Positions 7,223 through 16,086 of a DNA stretch of 29,948 bases are shown in pieces; position 1 is the stretch's first letter, and every line of letters starts with the position of its first letter. The position numbers and the translations under genes are program-made. The notes beneath the pieces were generated by a model. The model saw nothing but the letters and a program-made list of their open reading frames with translations, had not been told where the DNA came from and made no database searches. The DNA is from Candidatus Neomicrothrix sp. UBA2983. GTDB lineage: Bacteria > Actinomycetota > Acidimicrobiia > Acidimicrobiales > MedAcidi-G1. Where the stretch lies: NCBI GenBank assembly GCA_002346745.1, contig DEAL01000017.1, forward strand, positions 1 to 29,948, given 5' to 3'.

Positions 7223-8296
7223 ATGCCAGCAGGCAGGAACCCAGGGGTCGGTCGGGCAACGGGTCGGTCGGCGGGTGCGGCCCTCGGCGGACGGGACATC
7301 GCCGTCGACCTCGGAACCGCCAACACCCTGGTCTACGTCCAGGGGGCCGGCATCGTCCTCGACGAACCCTCGGTGGTCGCCGTCGACGTCATGAGCGGCA
7401 CGCCGCTGGCAGTCGGCGCCGAGGCCAAGCGCATGATCGGCCGCACGCCGAGCAACATCCAGGCCACCCGGCCCCTCAAGGACGGCGTGATCGCCGACTT
7501 CGACGTCTGCGAGAAGATGCTGGCCTACTTCGTCCAGCAGGTGCACCGGCGGCGCTGGTCCAAGCCCCGGATGGTGATCTGCGTGCCTTCCGGCGTGACC
7601 GGCGTCGAGCGCCGGGCCGTCCAGGAGGCTGCCGAGTTCGCCGGAGCCCGCTCGCCCGCCTACATCATCGAGGAACCCATGGCGGCGGCCATCGGCGCTG
7701 GCCTGCCGGTCGCCTCGCCGACGGGCAGCATGATCGTCGACATCGGCGGCGGCACGACCGAGGTCGCCGTGCTCTCCCTGGGCGGCGTCGTCGCCAGCCA
7801 GTCGTCCCGTGTGGGGGGCGACGAACTCGACGAGGCGATCGTGCAGCACCTCAAGAAGGAGCACGGTCTGGCGACCGGAGGACGGACGGCCGAGGAGATC
7901 AAGATCCAGCTCGGCTCGGCGGCGCCACTCGTCAGCGAGGTGCGGGCCGAGATCCGGGGGCGCGACCTGTTGACGGGCCTGCCCCGCACCCTCGAGATCA
8001 ACACCCGTGAGGTGCGTGAGGCGATCGAGGAACGTGTGGCCGACATCGTCGACGCCGTGAAGGTCACCCTCGACCGCACCCCACCCGAACTCGCCGCCGA
8101 CATCATGGAGCGGGGCATCACCCTGGCCGGGGGCGGCTCTCTTCTCAACGGCCTCTCACAGCGGTTACGAGCGGAGACCGGGATGCCGGTCTGGATGGCG
8201 CCCGATCCCCGACTCTCGGTCGTGCTGGGGGCCGGCAGGGCGCTCGAGGAGTTCGCCACCTTGGGCGACGTGATCTTCGACGACTCGCCGGTGTAG
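7223..8296 (+). CDS. mreB: MreB, actin-like rod-shape determinant
   Basis: MreB filaments lie under the membrane and guide the lateral-wall synthesis complex. The actin-fold motifs are present: DLGTANT (phosphate 1) at residues 29-35, catalytic Glu150 in EEPMAAAIG, DIGGGTTE (phosphate 2) at 173-180, and LAGGGSLLNG (adenosine). The 357-residue protein carries about 23 extra N-terminal residues rich in Gly, Arg and Ala before the core. No other in-frame ATG, GTG or TTG precedes the core, so the extension looks genuine. It lacks an obvious amphipathic helix. It heads a five-gene cluster with mreC, mreD, mrdA and rodA. AGGA seven bases before the ATG serves as the ribosome site. Confidence 0.97.
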   Translation: MPAGRNPGVGRATGRSAGAALGGRDIAVDLGTANTLVYVQGAGIVLDEPSVVAVDVMSGTPLAVGAEAKRMIGRTPSNIQATRPLKDGVIADFDVCEKMLAYFVQQVHRRRWSKPRMVICVPSGVTGVERRAVQEAAEFAGARSPAYIIEEPMAAAIGAGLPVASPTGSMIVDIGGGTTEVAVLSLGGVVASQSSRVGGDELDEAIVQHLKKEHGLATGGRTAEEIKIQLGSAAPLVSEVRAEIRGRDLLTGLPRTLEINTREVREAIEERVADIVDAVKVTLDRTPPELAADIMERGITLAGGGSLLNGLSQRLRAETGMPVWMAPDPRLSVVLGAGRALEEFATLGDVIFDDSPV

Positions 8297-8299
8297 AGC

Positions 8300-9172
8300 G
8301 TGGCCGCACCTCGGCCCGCCGAGCGGCCCCGCCCCACGCTGCTGCTGCTCGCCGCCGCGGCCCTCACGCTCCTGACCCTCCACATCCGCGGGGCGCAACC
8401 GCTCGACGCCTTCCAGCAGGGCATCCGGGACATCCTCGAACCGCTGCGCTCCGTCACCGACACGGTCACCGATCCGCTCCAATCCGTCTGGAACGGGATC
8501 TTCGGCTACGAGGACCTGAGGGCCGAGAATGAACGTCTTGCCACCGAACTGGCACGTCTCCGGGGGCGGACGGTGAGCGACGACGCCGACCGGGAACTAC
8601 TCGAACGGCTACTGGGCGAGGTGGGACTCGACTACACAGAACTCGACACCATGGTGGTCCGCATCCTCGGGACGCCGCCCGGCAACTTCGGAACGCACCG
8701 GATCGAGGTCGATGCCGGCACCGACGACGGCCTGCAGGCCGGCCAGGCGGTCGTGACCGGCGCCGGGCTGGTGGGCCGCCTCGAACAGGTCGACAGGGCC
8801 CGATCCACGGTCATGCTGGCCACGCACCCGGAATTCCTCGTGGGCGTGCGGCTCGTGGCCTCCCAGGACGAGGGGCTGGCCCGGGGCACCGGGCGCGGCA
8901 CCCTCGAGATCGAGGCCGGCATCCGCCTGGACGCCGAGGTCGGCTGGAACGAGGCGGTCGTCACCAGTGGCGGGCGGAGCCTGCTGCCGCCCGACCTGCC
9001 GGTGGGGCGGGTGATCGACCCCGATGAGCAGGCGGAGTACGAGCGCACCGTTGTCATCGACCTGGCCGCCGACCTGGAGGGCCTGAGCTTCCTCAACGTC
9101 GTCTTGACCGAACCCGAGGGCGACCCGTTGGGGATCGACGTCGGGCGCTCGGAGCGGGAAACGGAACCGTGA
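8300..9172 (+). CDS. mreC: MreC, rod-shape scaffolding protein
   Basis: MreC is a single-span membrane protein whose extracytoplasmic part binds PBP2 and activates the elongasome. The 290-residue product has one N-terminal membrane segment (about residues 13-28), a coiled-coil stretch near 75-110 (YEDLRAENERLATELARL), and the paired beta domains of the family (EVDAGTDDGLQAGQAVV). It starts with GTG three bases after the mreB stop and overlaps mreD by four bases (GTGA), so it is part of the mre operon. Confidence 0.94.
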   Translation: MAAPRPAERPRPTLLLLAAAALTLLTLHIRGAQPLDAFQQGIRDILEPLRSVTDTVTDPLQSVWNGIFGYEDLRAENERLATELARLRGRTVSDDADRELLERLLGEVGLDYTELDTMVVRILGTPPGNFGTHRIEVDAGTDDGLQAGQAVVTGAGLVGRLEQVDRARSTVMLATHPEFLVGVRLVASQDEGLARGTGRGTLEIEAGIRLDAEVGWNEAVVTSGGRSLLPPDLPVGRVIDPDEQAEYERTVVIDLAADLEGLSFLNVVLTEPEGDPLGIDVGRSERETEP

Positions 9173-9687
9173 CCCCGCGCCTGCGGATCCTGCTGCTCCT
9201 CGTCACGGCGCTGGCGTTGGAGGGCACGTTCCTCGACGAGTTCCGGGTCAGCGGCGTGTCGATCGAACTGCTGCTTCTCGTGGCGATCCTCGCCGGCTAC
9301 CACGGCGGCCCGGAGCGCGGTGCCATCACGGCCTTCTTCGCCGGCCTGCTCCACGACACCATCGTCGGTGCTCCGCTGGGGTTGCACGCCCTCGTGTACC
9401 CGCCCCTGGCCGTGGCCGTCAGCAGCCTCGAGCAGCGGATGCTCCGTTCGGCCCCGCTCACCGACGGGCTGGCCCTCTTCGCCGCGGTCGTTGCCGGTCA
9501 GGGCCTGGCCTCGGCGGTGGGCGTGCTCTTCGGGGTGCTGGGCCCGACGACCGACGAATTCGTCCGCCAGGCCATCCTGGCCGGCATCGTCACGGCGGTC
9601 GTGGCCGCTCCGGTGAGCCGGGTCGTGCGCTGGGCCACCACCGGCGACCTTCCCGACACCATCGACGTCCGTCGCGGTCGGGCCTGA
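9169..9687 (+). CDS. mreD: MreD, rod-shape membrane protein
   Basis: This 172-residue, strongly hydrophobic protein has about five predicted membrane segments and belongs to the MreD family by position and features such as the conserved GLLHD segment near residues 60-64. It acts with MreC and RodA-PBP2 in lateral cell-wall growth. The GTG start overlaps the mreC stop (GTGA), implying coupled translation. MreD diverges fast, so the call rests largely on membrane topology and operon position. Confidence 0.88.
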   Translation: MTPRLRILLLLVTALALEGTFLDEFRVSGVSIELLLLVAILAGYHGGPERGAITAFFAGLLHDTIVGAPLGLHALVYPPLAVAVSSLEQRMLRSAPLTDGLALFAAVVAGQGLASAVGVLFGVLGPTTDEFVRQAILAGIVTAVVAAPVSRVVRWATTGDLPDTIDVRRGRA

Positions 9688-9713
9688 GAAGCACGGGAGC
9701 AGGCAGGACCCGC

Positions 9714-11978
9714 ATGGACGAACTCACCCGCTACCGGATGCGCGTACTGGCGGTGGTGGCGGTATCGCTGTTCGCTGCTCTCCTCGCCCGGTTGTGGTAC
9801 CTGCAGGTGATCACCACCGAACAGGCGGCTGCCGTGGCAGAGCAGAACGTCATCAGGGAGATCCGGGTCCCGGCGCCGCGGGGCCGCATCCTCGACGTCC
9901 AGGGCCGGGTACTGGTCGGCAACCGCATCACGACTGTCGTGACCATCAATCGGCGGGAGTTGGAGCAGGCCGACCTGGACGAGGAGCGTCGCCATCTGAT
10001 GCTGACCCGAATCGCCGTCGAGGTGAACCGGGCCGGCAACGACCTGCTCAAGACCGACGACATCGAGGCGGCCCTGGCGGACCCCGCCTACGGCCTCTAC
10101 GACGACGTGCCGGTCGCCTTCGACGTCGGCGAGGACCTGCTGGTCTACTTCGGGGAGCGATCCGAGTACTTCCCCGGGGTCCGGGTCGTGGACTCGACGG
10201 TCCGCAGCTACCTCTACGGCGACCTGGCCAGCCACCTGTTGGGCTGGGTCGGCCCGCTCAACGACACCGAATACCGCTCCCGGCGCCCGCCTGAAGGCAA
10301 GGACTACGCCCTCCGTGACGAGATCGGCAAGGCCGGCATCGAGTTGCTCTTCGAGGACGACCTCCGCGGTGAGGCCGGCTCGCGGGTGGTGGAGGTGGAC
10401 CGATTGGGGCGGATCGTCCGCGAGCGCGACGACCTGTTCGAGGCTCCGGTGCCCGGCGACGACGTGGTGCTGAGCATCGACATCGACCTCCAGTACCTGG
10501 CCGAGACCGAGTTGGAGCGGACCATCTTCGCTGCACGTGAGCGTGAGCCGGAACGCGACGACGATACCGAGGAGGAGCCGCCCGACTACGAGGCGCCGGG
10601 CGGGGCGATCGTGGTTCTGGCCCCGGACACGGGGGACGTCCTCGCCATGGCCTCCTATCCGAGCTACGACCCGAACGAGTCGATCGGCGGCTTCGGCGTA
10701 GCCCGCTGGGCGGAACTGAACGATCCCGCCAACGACCTGCCGATGTTCAACCGGGCCATCCAGGGGGAGTACGCACCCGGGTCGACGTTCAAACTGTTCA
10801 CCGCCCATGCTGCCTGGCACGAGGGCGTGTTCGGGACCGGCCGGGTGAAGCCGGCGGACGAGCCCTGGGACGACCCGGGCTACTACGTGCTGCAGAGTTG
10901 CAGTGGCGCCGACGAGGAGGCCGTCGAGGCTGGCGGCTGCATGTTCCGCAACGCCGGCAGCAAGCCCTACGAGCAGGTGGACCTGCCGCGCAGCCTCACC
11001 GTCTCGAGCGACGTCTTCTACTACACGATCGGTGAGTCGATCTACATCAATGCCGACCACAACGAGACCGGCATCCAGGACGCCGCGGAGGATTACGGGT
11101 TCGGCCTGCGCAGCGGCATCACCCTGCCGTTCGAGCAGGACGGCTACCTGCCCACGCCGGACAAGCGCATGGCCCGGCATCAGGACAATCCGACCGCTTT
11201 CCCCTACGGCGACTGGTACCCGGGCGACAACGTGAACGTCGCGATCGGACAGGGCGACGTACTCGTCACGCCGGTCCAGCTGGCCAACGCGTACGCCACC
11301 TTCGCCAACGGCGGCACGCTGCGCTCCCCGAACGTGGTGTCGTCGGTGCGCACGAGGGAGGGCGAGGAGGTCCGCGCCTTCGGGCCGCGACAGGTGGCGA
11401 CCGTCGACCTCGACCCCGAGTTCCGGGCGCAGGTGCTGGCCGGATTGTCGGGCGTGACCAGCGAGGAGCAGGGCACCGCCTACTGGGCGTTCAATTCGGA
11501 GGCGACCGGAGGCACCTACTTCCCGGTCGAACAGGTGCCGATCGCCGGCAAGACGGGGACCGCAGAGGTCCGGGGCAAGGCCGATACCTCGCTGTTCGTG
11601 GCGTTCGGGCCGGCAGGGGATCCGGGCATCACCGTGGCGGCGGTCATCGAGGAGGCCGGATTCGGCAGCCAGGTCGCCGCTCCGCTGGTGGCCCGCCTGC
11701 TCGAGGCGGCCCTGGTCGAGGGCGTCGAGGAGGCGCCGACGGCCGCCGTCAGCTACGCCCGTTCGGTTGCCCTGCCGCTCTGCGTGGACTGGTACGAGTG
11801 GATCACCGGGGACGACAGCCTCGGTCGCTTGGCGGGCTCGGACCCGACCGGCGACCCGACCTCCGGACCGGTACTCGATGCCGACGGCCGGGTGCGCGTC
11901 CGGGGTGAGGTCGTGGACTGCACCGAGTTGCTGGCCCGGGTGGCCGACGCCCTCGAGGTACTGGAAACGGGAACGTGA
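9714..11978 (+). CDS. mrdA: Penicillin-binding protein 2, elongation transpeptidase
   Basis: This is a class B transpeptidase that crosslinks peptidoglycan with RodA during elongation. The 754 residues comprise an N-terminal membrane anchor (about 10-30), a dimerisation/pedestal domain (about 50-250), and the transpeptidase domain with STFK at 357-360 (nucleophile Ser357), SSD at 431-433 and KTGTA from Lys613. It is longer than E. coli PBP2 (633): an acidic insert lies at about 277-293, and a tail of roughly 70 residues containing two Cys follows the catalytic domain. AGGA five bases before the ATG is the ribosome site. The gene lies 26 bases after mreD and overlaps rodA by four bases. Confidence 0.95.
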   Translation: MDELTRYRMRVLAVVAVSLFAALLARLWYLQVITTEQAAAVAEQNVIREIRVPAPRGRILDVQGRVLVGNRITTVVTINRRELEQADLDEERRHLMLTRIAVEVNRAGNDLLKTDDIEAALADPAYGLYDDVPVAFDVGEDLLVYFGERSEYFPGVRVVDSTVRSYLYGDLASHLLGWVGPLNDTEYRSRRPPEGKDYALRDEIGKAGIELLFEDDLRGEAGSRVVEVDRLGRIVRERDDLFEAPVPGDDVVLSIDIDLQYLAETELERTIFAAREREPERDDDTEEEPPDYEAPGGAIVVLAPDTGDVLAMASYPSYDPNESIGGFGVARWAELNDPANDLPMFNRAIQGEYAPGSTFKLFTAHAAWHEGVFGTGRVKPADEPWDDPGYYVLQSCSGADEEAVEAGGCMFRNAGSKPYEQVDLPRSLTVSSDVFYYTIGESIYINADHNETGIQDAAEDYGFGLRSGITLPFEQDGYLPTPDKRMARHQDNPTAFPYGDWYPGDNVNVAIGQGDVLVTPVQLANAYATFANGGTLRSPNVVSSVRTREGEEVRAFGPRQVATVDLDPEFRAQVLAGLSGVTSEEQGTAYWAFNSEATGGTYFPVEQVPIAGKTGTAEVRGKADTSLFVAFGPAGDPGITVAAVIEEAGFGSQVAAPLVARLLEAALVEGVEEAPTAAVSYARSVALPLCVDWYEWITGDDSLGRLAGSDPTGDPTSGPVLDADGRVRVRGEVVDCTELLARVADALEVLETGT

Positions 11979-13195
11979 CGGCAACGGCCCGTGCATCCGG
12001 GCGTCGGCTCGGCAACAGCGGGTCCGGCTGGGGGTCCCTGGACCCGCCGCGGCCGTCCCTGGCGCGCCACATCGACATCGGGGTGCCGCTGTTCTCACTG
12101 CTGCTGGCCGCCGCTGGAGCCGTGATGGTGTATTCGGCGACCCGGGGTCCGGCGACCGACCTGCGGCCGGCCGACGACACCTACCTCAAGCGGCACCTCA
12201 TGTTTGCCGCCGTCGGCGTCGTCGGCATGGCCCTCGTGGCCCTGGTCGGGCACCGCTGGGCGCGCCGCCTCATGGTTCCCGCCTACCTGGCCACCCTGGG
12301 CATGCTGGTGGCTGTCCTCTCGGCGGGCGTCGAGGTGAAGGGCGCCCGGGCACGATTCGACCTGGGCAGCTTCCAGATGCAGCCCAGCGAGCTCGGCAAG
12401 GTCGCCCTGATCGTCGCCCTGGCGGTGATCCTCGGCTCCGGTGAGGGTGTGGGGATCGCACGGCTCCTCGTCGCCGGGGTAGTGACCGCGGCACCGATCG
12501 TGGCGATCCTGGCCCAACCCGACCTCGGGACGATCCTCGTCTACGGCGCCATCTTCGCCGGGATGGTCCTCGTCGCGGGCGTCAAGGGCCGACACCTGGC
12601 GGTGCTCGCCCTCCTGCTCCTGACCGGCACCGTCGTCCTCCTCCAGTCCGACCGCCTCAAGACCTACCAACTGGAACGACTCCTGGTCTTCATCGACGGC
12701 GAGGCCGACACGGCGGCTCGCTACAACCTCGAACAGGCGGAGGTGGCGATCGGCAATGGGGGGATCACCGGCAAGGGGCTGTTCCGGGGGACCCAGAACG
12801 TGTCCGACCTGGTGCCCGAGCAGCAGACCGACTTCATCTTCACGGTCATCGCCGAGGAGACGGGGTTCGTGGGCAGCGCAATCGTGCTGGGACTCTTCGC
12901 CCTGCTGCTGGCCCGGGTCTGGCGGATCGGCCGGTTGGCCGACGACCGGTACGGCCTGCTCATCGCCGCCGGGACGTTCTCGATGCTGCTGTTCCAGGTG
13001 TTCCAGAGCGTCGGGATGTCGACCGGGATCATGCCGATCACCGGGATCCCGCTGCCCCTGATCAGCTACGGCGGCTCGTCGGTGGTGGCCACCTTCCTGG
13101 CCCTCGGCCTCGTGCAGAGCGTCCACATGCGCCGCCACGAGGCCCGCCGCCGCAGCCTCTTCGTCGACGGACCACCTGGGCGGTCGCGGCGGTAG
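11975..13195 (+). CDS. rodA: RodA, SEDS peptidoglycan glycosyltransferase
   Basis: RodA polymerises lipid II into glycan strands and works as a pair with the preceding PBP2. The 406-residue protein has about ten membrane segments and the SEDS signatures QPSELGK, the TDFIF loop carrying the probable catalytic Asp, and GIPLPLISYGGSS near the end. About 30 polar N-terminal residues precede the first span. GTG 11975 overlaps the mrdA stop. The FtsW paralogue is less likely given the mre context. The stop codon TAG (13193-13195) forms the first half of the -10 hexamer of the next gene. Confidence 0.95.
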   Translation: MTATARASGRRLGNSGSGWGSLDPPRPSLARHIDIGVPLFSLLLAAAGAVMVYSATRGPATDLRPADDTYLKRHLMFAAVGVVGMALVALVGHRWARRLMVPAYLATLGMLVAVLSAGVEVKGARARFDLGSFQMQPSELGKVALIVALAVILGSGEGVGIARLLVAGVVTAAPIVAILAQPDLGTILVYGAIFAGMVLVAGVKGRHLAVLALLLLTGTVVLLQSDRLKTYQLERLLVFIDGEADTAARYNLEQAEVAIGNGGITGKGLFRGTQNVSDLVPEQQTDFIFTVIAEETGFVGSAIVLGLFALLLARVWRIGRLADDRYGLLIAAGTFSMLLFQVFQSVGMSTGIMPITGIPLPLISYGGSSVVATFLALGLVQSVHMRRHEARRRSLFVDGPPGRSRR

Positions 13196-13198
13196 GCT
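13193..13198 (+). promoter_or_regulatory. -10 element, leaderless radical SAM gene
   Basis: TAGGCT, preceded by CGG, ends 9 bases before the ATG at 13208 and includes the rodA stop codon. No Shine-Dalgarno site is present. It separates the radical SAM/RNase unit from the mre operon, although read-through is possible. Confidence 0.6.
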
Positions 13199-13207
13199 GT
13201 CCACACC

Positions 13208-15163
13208 ATGAGCTCGCTTTGGCCCGAGCTCGAGCAGTTCCTCGGCGAGGTCCAGAAGCCGGCCCGCTACATCGGCTGTGAGGACGGGATGCTCATCCCG
13301 GACCACCGGCCGGACAAGGCGGCCTGGCTGCTGGTCTACCCGGACACCTACGAGGTCGGGCTCCCCAACCAGGGTCTCCAGATCCTGTACGAAATCCTGA
13401 ACGAACGGCCCGATGCGGTGGCCGAGCGGTCCTACGCGCCGTGGACCGACCTGGCTGCCGTGCTGCGCCGCGAGGGCCTGCCCCTGTTCTCGCTGGATAC
13501 CCACCGAGCGGCAGGCGACTTCGACGTGCTGGCGTTCAACCTTTCGGCCGAACTCGTCTACACGAACCTGCTCGAGTGCCTGGACCTGGCCGGTGTGCCG
13601 CTGCACGCCGCCGACCGCGGGGCCGACGACCCCCTGGTGCTGGTCGGGGGACACTGCGCCTACAACCCCGAGCCCATCGCCGACTTCGTCGACGCCGCCG
13701 TGCTGGGTGACGGCGAGGAGGTCGTCTCGGAGATCAACGAGTTGGTGGCCGCCTGGAAGCGGGCGGGCCGCATCGACCGGCCGGGGCTGCTCGCCGACCT
13801 GGCCGGCATCGAGGGCGTCTATGTGCCGGGCCTCTACGAGGCCACCTGGCACGACGACGGCACGCTGGCGTCCGTGGCGCCGAACCATCCGGCGGCACCG
13901 GCGGAGGTGCCCAAGCGGACGGTCGCCGACCTCGCCGACTGGCCCTACCCCCGGCAGCAGTTGGTCCCCCTGACCGAGGTGGTCCACGACCGGCTCAACG
14001 TCGAGGTCTTCCGGGGCTGCACGCGTGGCTGCCGCTTCTGCCAGGCGGGGATGATCACGCGTCCGGTCCGGGAGCGTCCCGCCGAGCAGGTGCGCACGAT
14101 GGTGGCCGACGGCCTCCGCCGCACCGGTTACGACGAGGTCGCCCTCACGTCGCTCAGCACCGCCGACTTCTCGGGCATCGAGGAGGTCGTGGCCGACACG
14201 GTCTCCGACGACGCCTGCGGGCAGGTGTCGGTGTCGCTGCCCAGCCTGCGCGTCGACGCCTTCACCGTGGGGATCGCGGGGCAGATCCAACGTGCGCGCC
14301 GCACCGGCCTCACCTTCGCCCCGGAAGCCGGCACCTGGCGGATGCGGCAGGTCATCAACAAGTTGATCCGCGAGGAGGACCTCTACGGGGCCGTCGAGTC
14401 CGCCTTCTCGAACGGTTGGCGTCGGGTCAAGCTCTACTTCCTCACCGGGCTCCCCACCGAGACCGACGAGGACACGCTCGGCATCGTCGAGCTGGCGAAG
14501 AACTGTGTGGAGATCGGCCGCCGACACCACAAGGGGGCGTCGGTGACGGTCTCGGTCGGCGGCTTCGTGCCGAAGCCGTTCACGCCCTTCCAGTGGTTCG
14601 GGCAGAACACCGAGGCCGAGTTGCGGCGCAAGGTGGGCCTCCTGCGGGACGCCGCCCGCAAGGCCAGGGGCGTGCAGCTCAAGTGGCACGATCCTCGGGC
14701 CAGCGTGGTCGAGGGGCTCCTCAGCCGTGGCGATCGGCGTCTCGGCGCTGTCGTCGAGGACGTCTGGCGCAACGGCGGCGTCTTCCAGGAGTGGAGCGAG
14801 CACTTCGACCTGGACCTGTGGCTGTCGGCGCTGGAGCGCGCCGGACTCACGCTCGAGGACCTGGTCTACCGGCATCGCCGCGAGGACGAGGCGCTGCCGT
14901 GGGACCACCTCTCGGCCGGGCTACACAAGGACTTCCTGTGGCAGGACTGGCGGGACGCCCTCGCCGAGGTCGGCCTCGAGGACTGCCGCTGGACGCCCTG
15001 CTACGACTGCGGGGCGTGCACCGGCTACGGCATCGAGCACGTCGTGGCCTCGGCGGTGCCGCCCGCGGGCGGCAGCCAGGGAACCGGTCAGGAGTTGGCC
15101 ACCGGCGGCGAGGTGCCGGTGAAGCTTCTGGTCGGCGCGGGCGGGCGGGAAGCGGGCTCGTGA
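13208..15163 (+). CDS. Radical SAM protein, TIGR03960-like, with N-terminal B12-binding-like domain
   Basis: This 651-residue protein has a cobalamin-binding-like N-terminal domain (about 35-180), then a radical SAM core whose 4Fe-4S cluster motif CTRGCRFC supplies Cys271, Cys275 and Cys278. A separate four-Cys segment (DCRWTPCYDCGACTGYG) lies near residues 592-606 and could hold a second metal site. The last 45 residues look unstructured. It overlaps the next gene, a DUF2344/TIGR03936 protein, by four bases; the two families are regularly adjacent or fused. Their substrate is not known to me. The position just before an RNase E/G and the L21/L27 genes hints at RNA or ribosome chemistry, but that is inference. 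Confidence 0.88.
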   Translation: MSSLWPELEQFLGEVQKPARYIGCEDGMLIPDHRPDKAAWLLVYPDTYEVGLPNQGLQILYEILNERPDAVAERSYAPWTDLAAVLRREGLPLFSLDTHRAAGDFDVLAFNLSAELVYTNLLECLDLAGVPLHAADRGADDPLVLVGGHCAYNPEPIADFVDAAVLGDGEEVVSEINELVAAWKRAGRIDRPGLLADLAGIEGVYVPGLYEATWHDDGTLASVAPNHPAAPAEVPKRTVADLADWPYPRQQLVPLTEVVHDRLNVEVFRGCTRGCRFCQAGMITRPVRERPAEQVRTMVADGLRRTGYDEVALTSLSTADFSGIEEVVADTVSDDACGQVSVSLPSLRVDAFTVGIAGQIQRARRTGLTFAPEAGTWRMRQVINKLIREEDLYGAVESAFSNGWRRVKLYFLTGLPTETDEDTLGIVELAKNCVEIGRRHHKGASVTVSVGGFVPKPFTPFQWFGQNTEAELRRKVGLLRDAARKARGVQLKWHDPRASVVEGLLSRGDRRLGAVVEDVWRNGGVFQEWSEHFDLDLWLSALERAGLTLEDLVYRHRREDEALPWDHLSAGLHKDFLWQDWRDALAEVGLEDCRWTPCYDCGACTGYGIEHVVASAVPPAGGSQGTGQELATGGEVPVKLLVGAGGREAGS

Positions 15164-16068
15164 ACGCCCCGCTCAACCCCCGACTGCGCGTGCGGTTCGC
15201 CAAGCACGGCAAGGTCCGGTTCACCAGTCACCGCGACGTGGCCCGCGTCTGGGAGCGGGCCCTGCGGCGGGTGGCCATGCCGGTGGCCTACAGCGAGGGG
15301 TTCTCGCCCCGACCTCGCCTCTCCTTCGGCCTGGCGCTGCCCACGGGCTGCGCCTCGGTGGGGGAGTACCTCGACATCGAGCTGGACCGGGTCCGAGCCG
15401 GTGAGGTCGAGCTGGACGATGAGCTGTGCCGGCGCCTGGACGCGGCGCTGCCGGCGGGCATCGACGTCCAGGGCGTGGCGCCGATCGAGCGGGGCGGCCC
15501 CTCTCTCCAGGAGGCGGTCGTGGCCTGCACGTGGGAGATAGCGGTGGCGGGCACCGGGTCCGAGCCGTCGGACCTCCCGGACGAACAGGCCCGAGCGTGG
15601 GTCGCCGGCGTCCTAGCGGCCGGGGAACTGCCCCTGGAACGGGAGCGCAAGGGAAAGCGGGTCACCGACGACGTGCGCCCCCTCGTCCACGCGCTCGACA
15701 TGCTGGCCGAGGCCGAGGCCGAGGGCGGCACGTCCGTCCCGGGGGTTGGCGGCAGTGTTCGCCTGCGTGCCGTCCTCGGCACGCGACCGCGGGCGCTCCG
15801 CCCCAGCGAGTTGCTGGAGGCCGGCAACCTCGTGGCGGCAGGGGACGCGCATCCGCCCCTTCGGGCCCGGGCCGTGTGCAGGATGCACCAGTGGATCGAG
15901 GCAGAAGCCGAGGAGCCGGGCACCAGTCCGGACGACGAATTCGACAGGAACCAATTGATCATGCAGGGCGACCGGTGGACGGGCTGGCAGGAGCGAGGGC
16001 TGACCGAACCCCTCCCGCTCCCGGCCACGGCTGCCGTCTCTGCCGCGCTCGTGGGGACACGGGCGTGA
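15160..16068 (+). CDS. DUF2344 / TIGR03936 radical SAM-linked protein
   Basis: The 302-residue product belongs to the radical SAM-linked DUF2344 family. Its N-terminal half has the characteristic RVRFAKHGKVRF, SHRDVARVWERA and SEGFSPRPRLSFG segments, residues suited to binding nucleic acid or a modified substrate, though function is unproven. The C-terminal third is Glu/Ala-rich and poorly conserved by eye. GTG 15160 overlaps the upstream stop (GTGA), so the two proteins are made together and probably form a complex or act in sequence. The stop lies 18 bases before the RNase gene. Confidence 0.85.
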   Translation: MNAPLNPRLRVRFAKHGKVRFTSHRDVARVWERALRRVAMPVAYSEGFSPRPRLSFGLALPTGCASVGEYLDIELDRVRAGEVELDDELCRRLDAALPAGIDVQGVAPIERGGPSLQEAVVACTWEIAVAGTGSEPSDLPDEQARAWVAGVLAAGELPLERERKGKRVTDDVRPLVHALDMLAEAEAEGGTSVPGVGGSVRLRAVLGTRPRALRPSELLEAGNLVAAGDAHPPLRARAVCRMHQWIEAEAEEPGTSPDDEFDRNQLIMQGDRWTGWQERGLTEPLPLPATAAVSAALVGTRA

Positions 16069-16086
16069 ACAGAAGGGAACAAGACC

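Noticed and set aside
7053..7394. 113-codon frame in the mreB leader region.
   Set aside because: It spans the promoter and enters mreB out of frame. Composition is Ser/Arg/Pro-rich with no motif.
9498..14908. Two very long minus-strand open frames (9498-12098 and 12095-14908) opposite mrdA, rodA and the radical SAM gene.
   Set aside because: Long antisense frames are expected at this GC content. The plus-strand genes have clear catalytic motifs and coupled starts; these frames have none.
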